A stretch of 64,000 nt of DNA from Deinococcus cellulosilyticus NBRC 106333 = KACC 11606. Its GTDB lineage: Bacteria > Deinococcota > Deinococci > Deinococcales > Deinococcaceae. Where the stretch lies: assembly GCF_007990775.1 (NCBI RefSeq), contig NZ_BJXB01000005.1, forward strand, positions 186,001-250,000, given 5' to 3'. A program made the translations under genes and the position numbers. The notes beneath the pieces were generated by a model, which did no database searches, was not told where the DNA came from, and saw only the letters and a program-made list of their open reading frames with translations. Positions 25,925 through 34,642 of the stretch are shown piece after piece (the first letter of the stretch is position 1; every line of letters begins with the position of its first letter).

Positions 25925-26053
25925 TTATCTGCGCTGGGTGGGGTCCCGGTCCCGGGGAGGAAGGGGAGTACTGCGGAACATCTGGTACAGGGCAAAGAGC
26001 GGCACCCAGATCAGGGCGTTCATCAGAATCAGCAACCAGGAAGCACTGTTCAT
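25925..26053 (-). CDS. 42-aa single-span membrane protein
   Basis: A short minus-strand gene with a complete reading frame. The ATG is preceded by TACCAT at six bases, the leaderless spacing. One hydrophobic helix (WLLILMNALIWVPLFALYQM) is followed by a positively charged, Pro-rich tail (PLPPRDRDPTQRR), giving a clear N-out/C-in small membrane protein. No known family. Confidence 0.5.
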   Translation of the reverse strand: MNSASWLLILMNALIWVPLFALYQMFRSTPLPPRDRDPTQRR

Positions 26054-26110
26054 GGCTGCATGGTAAAACCCCCGGGGTCACCGGAAGGTCAACAGAAGGT
26101 TTCCAGAATT

Positions 26111-26416
26111 TCAGGAGTCCTGGTTGGTGGGAACGATCTTCAGCGAAACAGCCTGCTGATCTGGCACCTCGATCACCAGATGGGAAAGTTCGCCGTTTCT
26201 CACCGAGATCAAGGTCTGTTCCCAGCTGTCTTGCAGACTTTCTCCTGTTGCCAGCTCTTCCAGCGAGGAGACAGTCAGACGTGAAGTTCCGTTCTGCAGT
26301 TCACTGGCTTCCATGCCAGGAAGCTGAAAGGTGATGGTGGTGTCGGGATGTTTCTGCACAAATCGGGCAATGGCCTGTTCAATGGGTTGTGCTGCGGGGT
26401 GGGAAGTGTGGCTCAT
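26111..26416 (-). CDS. Uncharacterised small protein
   Basis: 101 aa, N-terminus helical (PIEQAIARFVQKHPDTTITF), then beta strands, ending at LKIVPTNQDS. No signal peptide; the composition is like small stress or chaperone-associated proteins, but no family is recognised. The 340 bp upstream (26417-26760) contain a perfect hairpin but no gene I can support. Confidence 0.55.
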   Translation of the reverse strand: MSHTSHPAAQPIEQAIARFVQKHPDTTITFQLPGMEASELQNGTSRLTVSSLEELATGESLQDSWEQTLISVRNGELSHLVIEVPDQQAVSLKIVPTNQDS

Positions 26417-26481
26417 GGTTTTATTGTTGAAGGTGCGGATGGACAGGACAGTGACATTTCTGGTTTTTGCACAACCATGAC

Positions 26482-26516
26482 ATCAGAAGAGGAAGGCCAG
26501 GCCTTCCTCTTCTGAT
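26482..26516. repeat. Perfect 16-bp inverted repeat, 3-base loop
   Basis: ATCAGAAGAGGAAGGC and its exact complement are separated by CAG. There is no T run on either side, so it is not a typical terminator. It stands in a 400-bp stretch without a supported gene. Confidence 0.8.
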
Positions 26517-26755
26517 GGGTAGTGTGGGGGTGGGGGAGCTGCGACCCGGTGAGTCAGGGAGTGTGCGCCTTCAATCACGGGTTCATGGGAACAGAAGGGG
26601 CCTGTTCCACTGCGATAAGCAATACAGCGACATGACGACCGCAGTCAACCATCCCATGAGCTGAGCATACCTCTTTCAGGTTCGCCTCAGGTGAGACCTG
26701 GTTCAGCTTCATGAGCAAGTTTTCGCAGAGCAATCAAGTGTGCACAATGCATCAG

Positions 26756-26784
26756 AAAAAACCTCCGACCCTGAACGCCGGAGG
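26756..26784 (-). terminator. Terminator of the 84-aa gene
   Basis: CCTCCG and CGGAGG pair around an 11-base loop; on the minus strand TTTTTT follows. Confidence 0.75.
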
Positions 26785-26813
26785 TGCAATTTGCAATAGA
26801 GGATGTTGAGGGA

Positions 26814-27068
26814 TCAGGCCACACGAATGCTGCCCAGAAGCAGATCATCCACCTGGTTGAGGGCCTCTCTCAGACGCTCGGTGTTCTGTCCAGTGGCATG
26901 GGCATATCCCAGTGCAGCACTGAATTCTTTGCGTGCTGCAATCAGCAGTTTGCGGGCGAGTTGAGGTTGCTGGGAGCGGTACAGTTTGGCTTCTTCGAAA
27001 ATGCGCTGGGCTGCGCGGATGGAGCTGTGAACGCCTTCAAAATCGGAGCGGATGGGGACACTGAACAT
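26814..27068 (-). CDS. Small helical protein
   Basis: 84 aa from ATG 27068, preceded by AGAGAGG at a suitable distance; the TTG at 27074 is possible but less likely. All helical (IRAAQRIFEEAKLYRSQQPQLARKL in outline), resembling TPR-like or bundle proteins of unknown function. Confidence 0.55.
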   Translation of the reverse strand: MFSVPIRSDFEGVHSSIRAAQRIFEEAKLYRSQQPQLARKLLIAARKEFSAALGYAHATGQNTERLREALNQVDDLLLGSIRVA

Positions 27069-27202
27069 GCTCAACCTCTCTGCAAGGGGATGCTACCCAT
27101 TAAACCCATCCCCCCTGAAGCCGGTCTGAAAATATGAGTGGGGACGCCCCAGCAGGTCTTTAGCGTTGCATCAGGAGCAATTCAGCAGGTCATCCAGAGG
27201 AA

Positions 27203-27661
27203 TCATTTGGCCCAGTATTTCAGGTGCATGTCCACAAACAACAGAAGGGACCTGCTGACGGTCTCTGGTGTCTCAATGTCCCAGTCGACCGTGCCATTCA
27301 GGTCATTGAGCAATGATCCAAAATCCACCCCACTGATGGTGCGGTGAAGCAAGCGGGTGTTGGGATCAAAACTGTAACGCAGTTCGGCCCGCCCATTGCC
27401 ACTTTTTGGACAGATGCTGATCTGAATGGAAGGGAACTCTGTTTCTCCCACCACCACATTCACTGGATAGTCCTTCTCCTGCAACCTGAGGGCACAGGCC
27501 TGAAAAATGGGTTGCACCACGCCAGAGACAAAATCACCCACTTTTTCAAGCTGCAGGGCTTTTTCGCGCTGCTGCCTTTCAAGTTCATCCAGTCTGGCCT
27601 GCTCCAACCGTTCGGCCTCATCAAGAATCAGGTCCAATTTCATGAGGAATTCCGTGTCCAT
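27203..27661 (-). CDS. Uncharacterised protein with N-terminal coiled coil
   Basis: 152 aa. TAAGAT stands six bases before the ATG (leaderless pattern). Residues 8-45 form a charged coiled coil (LDEAERLEQARLDELERQQR), followed by a mixed beta domain (NVVVGETEFPSIQISICP). No family recognised. Confidence 0.6.
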   Translation of the reverse strand: MDTEFLMKLDLILDEAERLEQARLDELERQQREKALQLEKVGDFVSGVVQPIFQACALRLQEKDYPVNVVVGETEFPSIQISICPKSGNGRAELRYSFDPNTRLLHRTISGVDFGSLLNDLNGTVDWDIETPETVSRSLLLFVDMHLKYWAK

Positions 27662-27765
27662 GGTTTCATCTTAGAATTCCTCGCTGAAGTGAAGGACCCT
27701 GCCACACTTTAGGGTCGGTTTATTTTTCTGCCATTTTCGCTGCAGAAATTCTTTACACTGTTGGG

Positions 27766-28326
27766 ATGATGAAACGACTGATCATGCTGGGGATGTTCAG
27801 CCTGACTGCAGCACAGGCCGCAGACTGGGACGTGACGGCCCTCCTGAACAACCTGAAAAGACAGGGAAAAATTCAGGATGTCCAGGTGGACAGAACACAA
27901 CAGGTGAACCAGAAAAGAATCGTGAACCACCAGGTGATGCTCCGTCAGGGCAAAGAGCAGAACACTTTTGTGATCACCGGGAAGACCTCTGCTGGGAACC
28001 TGATTTTTCGGCAGTTTGATCTGCAGGTCGACAATTTCATGACCATCAGAAAGGGTGAAGTGTTCAGCAAACAGGCCGGATATGTGCAGGCTGTGCTGCT
28101 GGGGCTCTCTCAGGTGTGTTTTGCCTTTTCGGATCAGGAAAATGCTGCAGTCAGCAGCTTTTTCAGGCAAACCCTGAACAGGTACGGGCAGCAGGGTAAA
28201 AGCATGCAGACCAGCAAAACCTTTGCTTCTGTGACCGCTGCAGTGCGCATCAGTGACCAGAAACTGCAATTCACCATTGAGAATCGGGTGGCCGTGCGCA
28301 AGGACCAGTGTTCCCTGCTGGAGTGA
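27766..28326 (+). CDS. Exported protein, uncharacterised
   Basis: 186 aa; TACACT lies six bases before ATG 27766. A signal peptide (MMKRLIMLGMFSLTAAQA) ends near residue 18, then a soluble alpha/beta domain with one Cys in its core (LSQVCFAF) and one near the C-terminus (KDQCSLLE). Probably periplasmic or secreted. It ends five bases before the convergent FecR-domain gene. Confidence 0.65.
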   Translation: MMKRLIMLGMFSLTAAQAADWDVTALLNNLKRQGKIQDVQVDRTQQVNQKRIVNHQVMLRQGKEQNTFVITGKTSAGNLIFRQFDLQVDNFMTIRKGEVFSKQAGYVQAVLLGLSQVCFAFSDQENAAVSSFFRQTLNRYGQQGKSMQTSKTFASVTAAVRISDQKLQFTIENRVAVRKDQCSLLE

Positions 28327-28330
28327 TCTT

Positions 28331-30211
28331 TCACTCCACAGGCACATCCCGGGTGGTGGTGTTGCCTGCCTCATCGATCAGGCGCAAGGAGAGGGTTTGC
28401 AAGGCTGCGTCCTGTTCACTGAGGGGCAGGCGCAAGGTTGCACCATCCAGCCCAAAATCTTTGCCCAGAACGTTCAGTGTGACTGCAGTGGCGTCCTGCA
28501 CAGAAACCTCCAGCAGCAGCCAGCGTCCTTCCCTGCGGGCTTTGAGAAAGCGAATTTCTGGAGGGGTCTGGTCCACCAGAACCGTCTGAGAGAGGGAGAA
28601 TTCACTGTTCTGCAGGGTGCTGCGCAATGTGAAGGTGTGAAGCCCATCTGCAAGAGGGAGGGGGACCTGGAAACGGCCATCCTCCTGCAGCTCCAGAGGC
28701 ACCACCCGTTCTCCTTCTTCGTACCTGAGGGCACTTCCTGGCAGGACCCGACCAGCAAGCACCACCTGCTTCATGGGTTTCTGCCCCAGGGGTTGCAGTT
28801 CAATGAAAAGCGGCACAGGTGTGGGAGCGGCAGGGAGAGGGACCACCTCAGGTTGCACCTCAAGAGGTGCAGCAGGCTGCAACTGGACTGCAGCAGGGGT
28901 TTCCACCACCGGAGGCTCCGGGAGGGGCTGGATCTGCACAGGGGGTTTGTGCTCGATCACCACCTCTCCAGTCAGGGTGAATTCACGTCCTGCACGCTGG
29001 GCTCTTAAAGTGAACAGGTGCGGCCCATCAGGAAGCTCCAGGGTGAACTGAAAAGAACCATCGTCGGCCACCTCAATGGGCAGAATGTCTTTCCCTTCCT
29101 CGAATTGCAGGTTGCTGCCAGGGAGGGTTCTGCCGCTCAGGGTGAGCTGTTGCAGGCTTCCCACAGGCAAAGGGTCCAGATCGATGGTCACAGGTTTGCT
29201 GTGCAGCAGGTCCATGCTCTGGTTGAAGGCATCTAAGGGGTCGACATTTAAGGCTCTGGTTCCCTGTGCTGGAGTGAACTGCTCATTTCTCTGGATGGGA
29301 ATGCTGGAGTTCTCATCTCCGGCGGTGACGGTCCCCTCAAAGACCTTGATGGTGTCATCTGCATCAATGCGGAACACCGTTCCCCGCACTCCAGCCACCA
29401 GGGTTGCTGTTCTGAACTGGTACCCTCCATTGCCTTTTTGCACCACATTCCAGGCGGTGCCCTGTTCCAGTTTCAGCACCACCCGGCGTTTCCCGGCAGA
29501 GAGTTTCTCGATGGACAGCACCCTGACTTTGCTGTTTTCATTCAGCCTGAAATAGGTGTCGTCTTCAAAGGTGAATTCTGCCCAGCTGGATTTCCCGGTC
29601 CGGATCACATCGTCGAGCTGCAGGACGCTGTTCACCCGCAGCTTTTGCCAGAGCTGGTCTTTCTGGACCTCCACTGCTCCTTTCAGGGCGGCCACTTTCA
29701 CATTGCCCGGGCCGAGCAGTTCATTGTTGTACCAGGCATCGTCTTCAATGAAGTCTTTCAGGGCCTGGGTGTTCAGGTTGTAGGTTTTGCCTTCTGGGAC
29801 ATAAAAGAGCCCCCGTCCTGGACTGGAGATGCGTGCCAGCCCTTGCAGGACACTGATGCGGGGAGAGTTGCCGGTCAAATCCACCCGTGCCTTTCCCTGA
29901 ACGAAAACATGGGTGGACCCCAGATAAAACGTGAAGCTTCCTTCTGCATAGCCCTGGCCGCTGAGCAATTGCACTTCCCGATTTCGGGGTTGCGCTGAGG
30001 AGTTGCTGCCCAGCAGGAAACGGCCCTCTGAGAACTTCAGGTCTGCCCGTCCCAGCAGGGCGCGGATGGGACGCTCAAAAGGCGTCTGGGCCACAAGGGG
30101 TTGCCAGCGGTCCGACTGGACCTCCACCTGCCCCTGAATGCTCTGCACCACCTGTGCCTGAGACATGCCGATGGAAAGAAAGACCGTCACCGACCAGAGA
30201 AGGAATCGCAT
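28331..30211 (-). CDS. FecR-domain secreted protein with tandem Ig-like repeats
   Basis: 626 aa from ATG 30211, with TACACT six bases upstream; the frame's first ATG at 30250 adds 13 residues before the signal peptide (FLLWSVTVFLSIGMSQAQ). The middle (about 180-310) matches FecR domains: LQLDDVIRTGKSSWAEFTF, an L-E-Q-G-T-x-W strand and RTATLVAGVRGTVFRID. A Pro-rich linker (PEPPVVETPAAV) follows, with two similar beta modules around it starting GRTLPGSNLQFEEG and GRVLPGSALRYEEG, plus a third degenerate module at the C-terminus. FecR domains here are probably periplasmic binding or sensory modules rather than anti-sigma factors, since no membrane helix is seen. Confidence 0.8.
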   Translation of the reverse strand: MRFLLWSVTVFLSIGMSQAQVVQSIQGQVEVQSDRWQPLVAQTPFERPIRALLGRADLKFSEGRFLLGSNSSAQPRNREVQLLSGQGYAEGSFTFYLGSTHVFVQGKARVDLTGNSPRISVLQGLARISSPGRGLFYVPEGKTYNLNTQALKDFIEDDAWYNNELLGPGNVKVAALKGAVEVQKDQLWQKLRVNSVLQLDDVIRTGKSSWAEFTFEDDTYFRLNENSKVRVLSIEKLSAGKRRVVLKLEQGTAWNVVQKGNGGYQFRTATLVAGVRGTVFRIDADDTIKVFEGTVTAGDENSSIPIQRNEQFTPAQGTRALNVDPLDAFNQSMDLLHSKPVTIDLDPLPVGSLQQLTLSGRTLPGSNLQFEEGKDILPIEVADDGSFQFTLELPDGPHLFTLRAQRAGREFTLTGEVVIEHKPPVQIQPLPEPPVVETPAAVQLQPAAPLEVQPEVVPLPAAPTPVPLFIELQPLGQKPMKQVVLAGRVLPGSALRYEEGERVVPLELQEDGRFQVPLPLADGLHTFTLRSTLQNSEFSLSQTVLVDQTPPEIRFLKARREGRWLLLEVSVQDATAVTLNVLGKDFGLDGATLRLPLSEQDAALQTLSLRLIDEAGNTTTRDVPVE

Positions 30212-30262
30212 GACTGAAGTGTACCTGAAAGAAGCAGGACAGGTGGGCAAAAACCAGCAGGA

Positions 30263-30604
30263 TCAGCCCTGATTGAAACGGTGCTCCACAGGGAGTTCAT
30301 CTTCCTGCTGCACCGCACGGGCCACTTTCATGGCCAGAGGGAAAGTCACCCCGAAATACCAGCCTTCCTCAATGCCCTGTGGAGTCTGGCGGTAACAGGC
30401 CATCACCGGGCCGTAACTGCATGCCCCCAGACAGCCACTGGTGGTGTAACGGATGCTGCCTCCAGACTTGTAATACATCAGGTGTTCCTGCTCCAGAGCG
30501 CGGGTGAGGGCCAGGTGCAAAAGATCCGCACCACGCTGTTTGCAACTGGTGTTCTGGCACAGCATCAGGTGCCCTCTGGTGGGAAAAAAGCGGGGTTTGC
30601 TCAT
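30263..30604 (-). CDS. Thioredoxin-like 2Fe-2S ferredoxin of the B12 locus
   Basis: 113 aa with GGAAGGAG before ATG 30604. Cysteines fit the thioredoxin-fold 2Fe-2S family: LCQNTSCKQRGA near the N-terminus and SGCLGACSYGP in the middle, giving C-x4-C and C-x3-C pairs. It lies directly downstream of btuD on the same strand with 60 bp between, so it is probably in the B12-regulated operon. Such small ferredoxins often accompany cobalamin genes; electron donation to corrinoid reduction is plausible but not shown. Confidence 0.75.
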   Translation of the reverse strand: MSKPRFFPTRGHLMLCQNTSCKQRGADLLHLALTRALEQEHLMYYKSGGSIRYTTSGCLGACSYGPVMACYRQTPQGIEEGWYFGVTFPLAMKVARAVQQEDELPVEHRFNQG

Positions 30605-30664
30605 GCCAAATCTCCTTCCTGCTTTTTGAAACAGTGAAGGTGTTCAGCATGAATAAACCGTGGC

Positions 30665-31453
30665 TTACCCACGCAGGATCACCACCTGCCTGCCCTGGTG
30701 GGTGACCACATCCACCTGCACCCCATAGGTCTCCTGCAAGAGGGCAGGGGTGAGGGTGTCCTGTGGGGTTCCCTGCTGGATCACCTGCCCTGAATGCATC
30801 AGGGTGATGTGGTCTGCCAGAGCAGCAAGGTTCAGGTCGTGCACCACCAGGATCACGGTCAGGCCTTTCTCGACCTCCCGTTTCAGCAGGCGGATCAGGT
30901 CGGCCTGGTAGGCGATGTCCATGTGGTTGGTGGGTTCATCCAGCAGCAATACTTTCGGTTTTGCCGCAAGGGCGCGGGCCAGCAACACCCGCTGTTTTTC
31001 CCCTCCGGAAAGCTCTCCCACCAGACGCCCCTTGAAGCGGAAGGTGTCTGTGCGGTGCAAAGCCCAGGTCACAGCCTCCTCATCTTCGGGGGTGGTGCCG
31101 CTGAGGGGATTCGGCAAAATGCCCCACAGCCAGACACCCGTCTGGGGTCGCCCCAGACCCACCAGTTGCTCCACCGTCAGGTCCTCAGGGAGGGTCTGGG
31201 TCTGGTCCAGATAAGCCAGAACCTGTGCCCGTTCCCTTCTGGGGTAGCTGGACAGCGGCCTGCCCAGAAGCTGAACTTTGCCCTTTGTGGGTTTCAGCCA
31301 GCCGAGCAGGGCCTTCAGCAGTGTGCTTTTTCCTGCCCCGTTGGCTCCCAGAATGGCGCAGAGCTTTCCTTCTGGAAAAGAAGCCTGCAAATCCGTAAGG
31401 ATCTCTTTCTCCCCGATCTTTACCGAGAGGCCCTGAACTTCAAAGCTTTTCAT
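30665..31453 (-). CDS. btuD: Cobalamin ABC transporter ATP-binding protein
   Basis: 262 aa from ATG 31453, which overlaps the permease stop by four bases and has AGGAGAAACG upstream. Walker A GANGAGKST at residues 36-44, signature LSGGEKQR, Walker B VLLLDEPTNHMD and the switch His in VVHDLN are all intact. It is the FecE/BtuD type that powers periplasmic-binding-protein-dependent import. Assignment to vitamin B12 rather than iron-siderophore rests on the cobalamin riboswitch in front of the operon. Confidence 0.88.
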   Translation of the reverse strand: MKSFEVQGLSVKIGEKEILTDLQASFPEGKLCAILGANGAGKSTLLKALLGWLKPTKGKVQLLGRPLSSYPRRERAQVLAYLDQTQTLPEDLTVEQLVGLGRPQTGVWLWGILPNPLSGTTPEDEEAVTWALHRTDTFRFKGRLVGELSGGEKQRVLLARALAAKPKVLLLDEPTNHMDIAYQADLIRLLKREVEKGLTVILVVHDLNLAALADHITLMHSGQVIQQGTPQDTLTPALLQETYGVQVDVVTHQGRQVVILRG

Positions 31454-32454
31454 GCGTTTCTCCTGAGCAGGTAGAGGAAAAAGCCTCCACCCACCAGGGT
31501 CATCACAATGCCCACCGGAAGTTCTGCAGGACGGATCAGGGTGCGGGCCAGCAGATCTGCGGCCACCAGCAGGACCCCACCCAGCAGGGCACTCATGGGG
31601 ATCAGCACCGGATAGTGCGACCCCACCAGCCTTCGCATGATGTGCGGGGCAATCAGACCCACAAAACCGATGATTCCCACATAACTGACCGCCACCGCAG
31701 TGATCAGGCTGCTGGCAATGATCAGCAGCCATTTCAGGCGATCCACGGGAATGCCCAGGCTGTAAGCCGTGGCCTCACCCAGTTGCAGGGTGTTGAGGGG
31801 TTTTGCCAGACTCTGCAGGAAAATGCCTCCCAGCAGCAGGTAGGGCAGCATCACCTGAATGTTCTGCCAGCTCGCAAAAGAAAGGTTCCCCAGCGTCCAG
31901 AAGAACACCTGCCGCACATCGTCTTTGTGTTGCAGCATCAGGTAGGTGCTGATGGCGGTGCTGAGGCTTCCCACCACCACGCCCGTGAGGATCAGGTTGG
32001 TGGTCTTCAGGACTTTGCCCTGGGCAGAGAGGGTCAGGGTGAGGGCGACACTGAGCAGGGAGGCCACCAGCGCGAAAACAGGAATCCAGCTGTTCGGAAC
32101 CCCCAGCACCAGGCCCACCGTGGCCCCCAGAGAAGCCCCGGAAGCCACGCCCATCAGGTACGGATCGGCCAGAGGGTTTCTGAAAAGGCCCTGGTAGGTG
32201 GCCCCACTCATGGCGAGGCATGCCCCGACCAGCATGCCCATGAGCACCCTGGGGAAACGCACGTCCCACACAATCACTTCCAGGCCGTCTCTGGCCTGAC
32301 CGCTGAACCCTTTCAGCAGGGCGGTCAGGGTGGTCAGGACCGGGATGTTCACGGTGCCCAGGCTGACCGCGAGCAACACGCAAAGCAGCAAGGCCCCCAC
32401 CGTCAGCAGCAGGGTGGGATAGACCCGCCTTTTCACCGGGAGCACTTGCTGCAT
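31450..32454 (-). CDS. btuC: Cobalamin ABC transporter permease
   Basis: 334 aa, FecCD family, about ten membrane helices. It contains the family's conserved RFPRVLMGMLVGACLAMSG, NPLADPYLMGVASGASLGA and, near the C-terminus, YVGIIGFVGLIAPHIMRRLVG. The ribosome-binding site is AGGAAGTGATGCC. It lies between btuF (4-bp gap) and btuD (4-bp overlap), so a BtuCD2-type importer assembled with BtuF is the clear reading. Confidence 0.9.
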   Translation of the reverse strand: MQQVLPVKRRVYPTLLLTVGALLLCVLLAVSLGTVNIPVLTTLTALLKGFSGQARDGLEVIVWDVRFPRVLMGMLVGACLAMSGATYQGLFRNPLADPYLMGVASGASLGATVGLVLGVPNSWIPVFALVASLLSVALTLTLSAQGKVLKTTNLILTGVVVGSLSTAISTYLMLQHKDDVRQVFFWTLGNLSFASWQNIQVMLPYLLLGGIFLQSLAKPLNTLQLGEATAYSLGIPVDRLKWLLIIASSLITAVAVSYVGIIGFVGLIAPHIMRRLVGSHYPVLIPMSALLGGVLLVAADLLARTLIRPAELPVGIVMTLVGGGFFLYLLRRNA

Positions 32455-32458
32455 GGCA

Positions 32459-33319
32459 TCACTTCCTGGCGAGCTCAGGGTGCAGCAGTTTCACCAGACC
32501 CCTGAGGGCCTCACCAATGCGCGGACCGGGACGGCCCAGCATCAGGTTCAGGTCCCATGGGATCTCAATGACCTTCTTGTTCTTCACGGCATCGATGTTG
32601 CTCCAGCCTGGACGCTTCTGGGCGTCTGCCAGACTGAGGCCCAGCATCACCTGGGGGTTCTTTTCGATCACCAGTTCAGGGCTGATTTTGGGGAAGTCGC
32701 CCAGTTCGGCCGGAATGATGTTCTGTGCGCCAGCCTTGGTGAGGATCACGCCCATGAAGGAGTTCGGACCAATGCTGTAGGGGGCAGGATCAATCTCGAA
32801 GTACACTTTTGGGGTTTTGACGGTCTTCGCCAGAATCTCGTACTTTTTGACCTCGGCCTGCACTTTGATGTTCAGGTTTTTGGCTTCTTTTTCGCGGTTC
32901 AGCACCTTGCCGAGCAGGGTGGTCTTTTTGAAGATGTCCTGATAGGTCTCGGCATTCACCGCAATCACCGGGATGCCCGCCTGGGTCAGGCGCTCGGTCA
33001 GTTTGCCATACTTGCTGGCCAGCACCAGATCGGGTTTCGCTGCAATGATGCCTTCCACATTGGGGTTGTAGAGGCCACCAAAAGCCTGAACTTTCTCCAC
33101 ACTTTTGGGAAAGTCACTGTAGTCATCGCGCCCGATCAGGCGGTCACACACGCCCAGGGCACACACGGTCTCGGTGTTGCTGGGCAGCATGCTGATGATT
33201 TTGAGGGGCTCTTTTTTGATCACCACGGTGTTGCCGAGGTCATCTTTCACGGTCAGTGGGTACTTGGTGGCAAAAGCGCAACCAAGCAGCATCACTGCAC
33301 TCAACACAAAACGCTTCAT
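32459..33319 (-). CDS. btuF: Cobalamin ABC transporter substrate-binding protein
   Basis: 286 aa from ATG 33319, with AGGAGTG upstream; the earlier in-frame start at 33409 lies in the riboswitch leader. A signal peptide (FVLSAVMLLGCAFA) is followed by the two-lobed BtuF/FhuD fold: IISMLPSNTETVCALGVCDRLIG at the N-terminus, KVYFEIDPAPYSIGPNSF in the middle and GPRIGEALRGL at the end. It binds B12 or a corrinoid in the periplasm and delivers it to BtuCD. Confidence 0.85.
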   Translation of the reverse strand: MKRFVLSAVMLLGCAFATKYPLTVKDDLGNTVVIKKEPLKIISMLPSNTETVCALGVCDRLIGRDDYSDFPKSVEKVQAFGGLYNPNVEGIIAAKPDLVLASKYGKLTERLTQAGIPVIAVNAETYQDIFKKTTLLGKVLNREKEAKNLNIKVQAEVKKYEILAKTVKTPKVYFEIDPAPYSIGPNSFMGVILTKAGAQNIIPAELGDFPKISPELVIEKNPQVMLGLSLADAQKRPGWSNIDAVKNKKVIEIPWDLNLMLGRPGPRIGEALRGLVKLLHPELARK

Positions 33320-33357
33320 GAACACTCCTGTTCTTCTCGTTGGACGGCTGCGGGATG

Positions 33358-33379
33358 AAAAAACCGCCAGTGATGGCGG
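33358..33379 (-). terminator. Attenuator terminator of the cobalamin riboswitch
   Basis: On the minus strand CCGCCA, loop TCAC, TGGCGG, then six T residues, ending 38 bases before the btuF start. Its place between aptamer and gene indicates transcriptional control by premature termination. Confidence 0.85.
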
Positions 33380-33429
33380 GCGTCTTTGGCAAAACAGGGT
33401 TTTGCGCAAAGCCCCCTGGTTCCGCGAGA

Positions 33430-33545
33430 GGTGCTTGCTTCAGGTGTTCGGACTTCCAGACTTCTGGTTACCGTTGCGCGACAGTCCCGGACTGGTGTGG
33501 CACTCACACTTCACCGGCGTTCCCCTGGGTTGCTCTTCACAACCG
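33430..33545 (-). ncRNA. Cobalamin riboswitch
   Basis: On the minus strand, in order: ACACGGTT, the GGGGAACGCCGGTGAAG core, a variable hairpin (GTGTGAGTGCCACAC), CGGGACTGTCGCGCAACGGT and AAGTCCGAACACCTG. These are the conserved elements of the cobalamin (B12) aptamer in the right order. It lies between a good promoter and an intrinsic terminator upstream of btuFCD, so B12 should switch uptake off. Confidence 0.85.
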
Positions 33546-33551
33546 TGTCTC

Positions 33552-33580
33552 AGATTACGCCCTGAGGCCAGACAAATCAA
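33552..33580 (-). promoter_or_regulatory. Promoter of the btu operon
   Basis: On the minus strand TTGATT (33575-33580), a 17-bp spacer and TAATCT (33552-33557), placing the transcription start a few bases before the riboswitch aptamer. Confidence 0.75.
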
Positions 33581-33658
33581 CATCGTCATGGTCCCTCAGG
33601 TGAGATGGCCATGTACGTTTTCTGTAAGGAAAATGAGCGTACACTGAAGGTGACCTCT

Positions 33659-34642
33659 ATGAAACGTGCATTGTTGACACTGGTGACTTTCCTGAGTGGC
33701 ATGGCTTTTGCCTTACAGATCAAGGCTTCCTACAAGACGGTGGGGGCCAGCCGGGCTCCAGCTGTGGTTCAGTTTGTTGCAGAAGCAGACGAACTTTTCC
33801 CTGCAGGGACACGCTTCTCCTGGAATTTCGGGGATGGAACAGGCAGCGAGGAACCCAATCCTCGCCACACCTATTACAAACCCGGAAATTACAGGGCCAC
33901 AGTGCAGATTCAGGTGCCTGGCATGCGGACCCTCAAAATTGACCTGACCGTCAAGGTGGAAGGTGAACAGGAAAAAGCAGGTTTTGTGATCCTGTTCTCA
34001 CCAGACCGCACCGCCGAACTCGTGAACATGAGCCGCATCTACAAACCCAATCCAGTTGCCAACTGGCTGATCAATGGCAAAACCGTGCAGGGAGACCGCA
34101 TCTTCCTGCGTTCCAGCGCAGCCAGCAAGGAAAAGCTGCAGCTCTCCATTGAGGGCAGCAAAGGCAAATACACCACCACCACCGAATTCAAAATGGGACA
34201 GTTCAGCCAGAACCTGCCTTTTGAGGCCGCTGTGCTGGTCCTCACCAACGACCTGAGGGTCAAAGGCTGGAACTGCGACACCAAAGACTTCTCTGGCACA
34301 CCCCTGCCCCTCCTCAGAAAAAATGCCACCCTGGACCGTGCCGCCCTCGCCCAGTCCGTGGGCATGGCCGCCAACCTGTACTTTGCCCACCAGTCCCCCA
34401 GGGACAACTCTGCTCCAATGGACCGGGCCATTGCCGCAGGTTACAACGCCAGAATCGTTGGTGAAAATATCGCCAGAGGCTACAAAACCCCCGAGGAAGT
34501 CGTGGACGGATGGGCCCACAGCCACGGTCACTGCGTCAACATCATGGGTGATTTTGAAGAGATCGGGGTGGCTTACATCGAAACCCAGGACAAAACCAAT
34601 AACCACTACTGGACGCAGGTGTTCGGGGTGCCTTTTAAGTGA
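33659..34642 (+). CDS. Secreted PKD + CAP/SCP domain protein
   Basis: 327 aa from ATG 33659, with AAGGTGA upstream and a signal peptide (LLTLVTFLSGMAFA). Residues about 30-110 form a PKD-type domain with the hallmark WNFGDGTGSEEPNPRHTYYKPG. The C-terminal 130 residues are a CAP/SCP (allergen V5-like) domain: LDRAALAQSVGMAANLYFAHQSP, GENIARGYKTPEEVVDGWAHSHGH and the closing YWTQVFGVPF. Bacterial CAP proteins are extracellular and of mixed function (protease-like, calcium- or surface-binding). The stop codon lies inside a dispersed repeat element that follows. Confidence 0.85.
   Translation: MKRALLTLVTFLSGMAFALQIKASYKTVGASRAPAVVQFVAEADELFPAGTRFSWNFGDGTGSEEPNPRHTYYKPGNYRATVQIQVPGMRTLKIDLTVKVEGEQEKAGFVILFSPDRTAELVNMSRIYKPNPVANWLINGKTVQGDRIFLRSSAASKEKLQLSIEGSKGKYTTTTEFKMGQFSQNLPFEAAVLVLTNDLRVKGWNCDTKDFSGTPLPLLRKNATLDRAALAQSVGMAANLYFAHQSPRDNSAPMDRAIAAGYNARIVGENIARGYKTPEEVVDGWAHSHGHCVNIMGDFEEIGVAYIETQDKTNNHYWTQVFGVPFK

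Noticed and set aside
26560..26660. A 25-codon minus-strand frame (starting MVDCGRHV)
   Set aside because: Too short, no start signal, and no pattern of a signal peptide or membrane helix.
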